Notes under the pieces: generated by a model
What the model was told of the DNA's origin: nothing
Databases searched by the model: none
Seen by the model: only the letters and a program-made list of their open reading frames with translations
Program-made: the position numbers and the translations under genes
Source: Penaeicola halotolerans
Lineage (GTDB): Bacteria > Bacteroidota > Bacteroidia > Cytophagales > Cyclobacteriaceae
DNA length: 64,000 nucleotides
Reading direction: 5' to 3'
Assembly: GCF_016464625.1 (NCBI RefSeq)
Contig: NZ_JAEAGO010000002.1
Location: forward strand, 682,001-746,000
Shown: positions 62,223 to 64,000 of the stretch, in pieces
Layout: every line of letters begins with the position of its first letter
Position numbering within the stretch: the first letter of the stretch is position 1

Positions 62223-63850
62223 AGCCATTTTTTCAAAAGATTGTTTTCTGATGATTGATGCTTTAGATGCAGATTGGTTACATCAAAGTAGGTTTGATTT
62301 GATCTCTTTAGATCAAACACTCTCTCTTCACCAAATCTTTTGACGTGAATTTCTCCTAATTTTGAGTCAAATGATATCACTTCATCTTGCAAGCTCAAAC
62401 AAGCTGCGGCAGGACTTTTAGGAGCTATTTGGATGATTTTTTCTCCTTCGCGTTTAGCTCCAAAGTGAGCAGTGAGCAGATCGGGATGAGGTGATGTTTG
62501 TAATTCGATACCCACTTTGTCAAGGTAGCTATGCAGATCACCGATAAATGCGTGTGTGCCAAATAGATATTTATCAAAGAAATCAGTCAAGACTAAGCCA
62601 CTCTCAGATTCACAAATTTTTATAAAATCGGTTAAAGTATATCCAGCATGATCTCCAAATAAGGCCCACATTTTCCTCATAATATCATCAAGTGATCGAT
62701 CGCTTTCTATGCGAAGTTTTAGATCAAGCATTAGTGCTATGATGGCTCCTTTGGTATAAATGGATACCTTTTTATCAGGTATACCTTTCTTATATCCATC
62801 CATCCATAGGTCATGAGAGGATGCTACTATTGATTGATGTTGGTTACCGTAGTTATCAGCTTCTCGTTGGATGATTTTGGTCAATTCGGATAAGTATGCC
62901 TCTGTAGAAAAGTAACCACTTCTAGCCAGAAACAGGTCTCCGTAGTAAGTAGTGATGCCTTCTAACACAAACCCTTCAGATAGCATCACAGGCTTACTAA
63001 AGTCATAGGGGTGAAAAGTCTGAGGTCTGAGTCGAGTGACATTCCAAGCATGAAAAAGTTCATGAGAGCTGATGCCCATCAAATTGTCTTGAAACCCTTG
63101 TGATAAAAACTCTCCTGCTGGACCTAGTACAATGACTGTACTCTCCCTATGCTCTACGCCATGGTAAAATTTATAGGGAGTAAATTGAAAAAGAAAATGA
63201 TAGGCTTGTGCTGGAAATGCTCCCATCATACTTACTTGAGCAGTAGTAAAGTTCTTAAAGTCGGGGATTAGTGCTTTTAAGTTTGCTTTCTCATCAAGTC
63301 CCTGTGCCCAAAGGTGAAAAGTCGTCTCTCCTACTTGGTAGCTTTCATGCATTAGTTCAGCTGAACAAATCAGAGGGTTGTCTACCATTTCAAAATATGA
63401 CTTTGCAAACACTTCTTGCTTGATAGTCTTCAGTGCACAAGCAATTTGATATGATGGAGGTAAGTGCAATTCTAAACTACATGGGTGATGTACTTTGTCT
63501 TTTTGGTAGAGCAAAAAATTAATAGGATTTAAATACACTTGTCGATCGTCAACCCAAGACCCTCCGCCATCGAGCTGACCTGCATAGTAGACGTAGTTTA
63601 CATGGATTTCTTGTGCGTCTTCACAGTATACGCGCCAGCTGTTGACAGTATCTTTTGTATAGGTCAGTACATGGCCATTTTCTGATCGGAAACTGATATT
63701 TCTGATGTACTGAGCGTAGTGGGCGACCTCATATCTCCCAGGTCGCCAGTCAGCCAGCCAAAATATCTCCTGTGTGGAGGATGCCTTTACAGAGAAACTA
63801 ATACTGAAAGTATGTAAGTTTGCTTGTTCGATTTCAAATCTATATTTCAT
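62213..63850 (-). CDS. M61-family (glycyl aminopeptidase) metallopeptidase
   Basis: A 545-residue protein. The catalytic site is GISSHELFHAWNVTRLRPQT (HExxH), followed by SEGFVLEGITTYYGDLFLAR with the third ligand Glu. The N-terminal half is the M61 beta-domain (WLADWRPGRYEVAHYAQYIR) and the last about 90 residues look like a PDZ domain (GKREGEKIIQIAPKSPAAAC region). No signal peptide is visible, so it may be cytosolic, unlike the other peptidases here. Convergent with the M16 pair. Confidence 0.92.
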   Translation of the reverse strand: MKYRFEIEQANLHTFSISFSVKASSTQEIFWLADWRPGRYEVAHYAQYIRNISFRSENGHVLTYTKDTVNSWRVYCEDAQEIHVNYVYYAGQLDGGGSWVDDRQVYLNPINFLLYQKDKVHHPCSLELHLPPSYQIACALKTIKQEVFAKSYFEMVDNPLICSAELMHESYQVGETTFHLWAQGLDEKANLKALIPDFKNFTTAQVSMMGAFPAQAYHFLFQFTPYKFYHGVEHRESTVIVLGPAGEFLSQGFQDNLMGISSHELFHAWNVTRLRPQTFHPYDFSKPVMLSEGFVLEGITTYYGDLFLARSGYFSTEAYLSELTKIIQREADNYGNQHQSIVASSHDLWMDGYKKGIPDKKVSIYTKGAIIALMLDLKLRIESDRSLDDIMRKMWALFGDHAGYTLTDFIKICESESGLVLTDFFDKYLFGTHAFIGDLHSYLDKVGIELQTSPHPDLLTAHFGAKREGEKIIQIAPKSPAAACLSLQDEVISFDSKLGEIHVKRFGEERVFDLKRSNQTYFDVTNLHLKHQSSENNLLKKWLKK

Positions 63851-63884
63851 GATGTTTTGAATTTAAACAAAAGTAAATGACTGA

Positions 63885-63915
63885 TTTGTATTTAAAAAAA
63901 AGCTAGCTATCTTTG
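63885..63915 (+). promoter_or_regulatory. Bacteroidota-type promoter near the right edge
   Basis: A -33 TTTG at 63885-63888 and -7 TATCTTTG at 63908-63915 are 19 bases apart, a near-perfect match. It should drive the gene whose start lies at the window edge. Confidence 0.68.
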
Positions 63916-63991
63916 CAGTCCTTTTAGAATGGTGTTTCGAGCGCCATCTTCGGCAATGTATTAAAAGAACTAATTAATAATCTATAAAGAG

Positions 63992-64000
63992 ATGAAAAGA
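63992..64000 (+). CDS. Possible start of the next gene, cut by the window edge
   Basis: An ATG at 63992 (MKR) follows a purine-rich AAAGAG 3 bases upstream and lies about 75 bases downstream of a strong promoter. Only three codons are visible, so nothing can be said about the product. Confidence 0.3.

Overview
The window looks like chromosomal DNA of a free-living Bacteroidota, most likely order Cytophagales; the phylum is well supported, the order is an inference from the gene set. Evidence: moderately low G+C, starts without Shine-Dalgarno sequences, Bacteroidota-type promoters (-7 box TAnnTTTG, in two places with a -33 TTTG 19-20 bases upstream), and phylum-typical families (BatD, DUF3810, alternative GlmU-like protein, RemB/Wzi-like barrel, TonB-plug proteins, GH3 fused to a serine hydrolase, split M16 peptidases). 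I see no rRNA, tRNA, CRISPR array, phage, insertion sequence or conjugative element. No stretch above 300 bases lacks a gene; the longest gap is about 240 bases (58533-58769).

Layout. 1-6.3 kb, minus strand: yifB/comM (cut by the window edge), a small membrane protein, a HigBA-like toxin-antitoxin pair whose toxin gene has one nonsense codon, a pentapeptide-repeat protein next to an MsbA-like ABC exporter, and an outer-membrane Wzi/RemB-like protein. 6.4-15.4 kb, plus strand: rpmE2, then a tight seven-gene run (GlmU-like, holB, RimB-like protease, rimK, hemC, cyclophilin lipoprotein, RmlD-like reductase), an NSS sodium symporter and a small barrel protein. 15.4-19.9 kb, minus: a Tat-exported Gfo/Idh/MocA oxidoreductase and a 926-residue beta-propeller (BNR/VPS10-like) secreted protein. 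20-34 kb: htpG, glutamate dehydrogenase, DUF3810, nfu, a carbonic anhydrase/SulP pair, a DAACS symporter, aroC/batD, a 62-residue unknown, a PQQ-type sugar dehydrogenase and a YehS-like protein. 34-45 kb: clpB divergent from rlmN, an MG2/TonB-plug protein, two tandem rhomboids, mutL and a small membrane protein. 45-64 kb: GH3/beta-lactamase fusion, bshA, fatty-acid hydroxylase-like protein, iron alcohol dehydrogenase, TonB receptor, M1 peptidase, glycerophosphodiesterase, GNAT-like protein, adenosine kinase-like PfkB protein, an M16 pair and an M61 peptidase.

Together these are mostly housekeeping functions (translation, protein quality control, tetrapyrrole and chorismate synthesis, mismatch repair, thiol synthesis) and envelope or scavenging functions (proteases, TonB receptor, wall recycling, exporters). 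I did not find a clear new multi-gene system. The best leads are the nonsense-mutated toxin with an intact antitoxin and operator-like palindrome, a palindromic element shared by the htpG and clpB upstream regions, several promoters that abut start codons (candidate leaderless mRNAs), a terminator-like hairpin ending exactly at a start codon, a plug-without-barrel TonB protein, the complementary M16 pair with a LolA-like tail, and the tandem rhomboids beside mutL.
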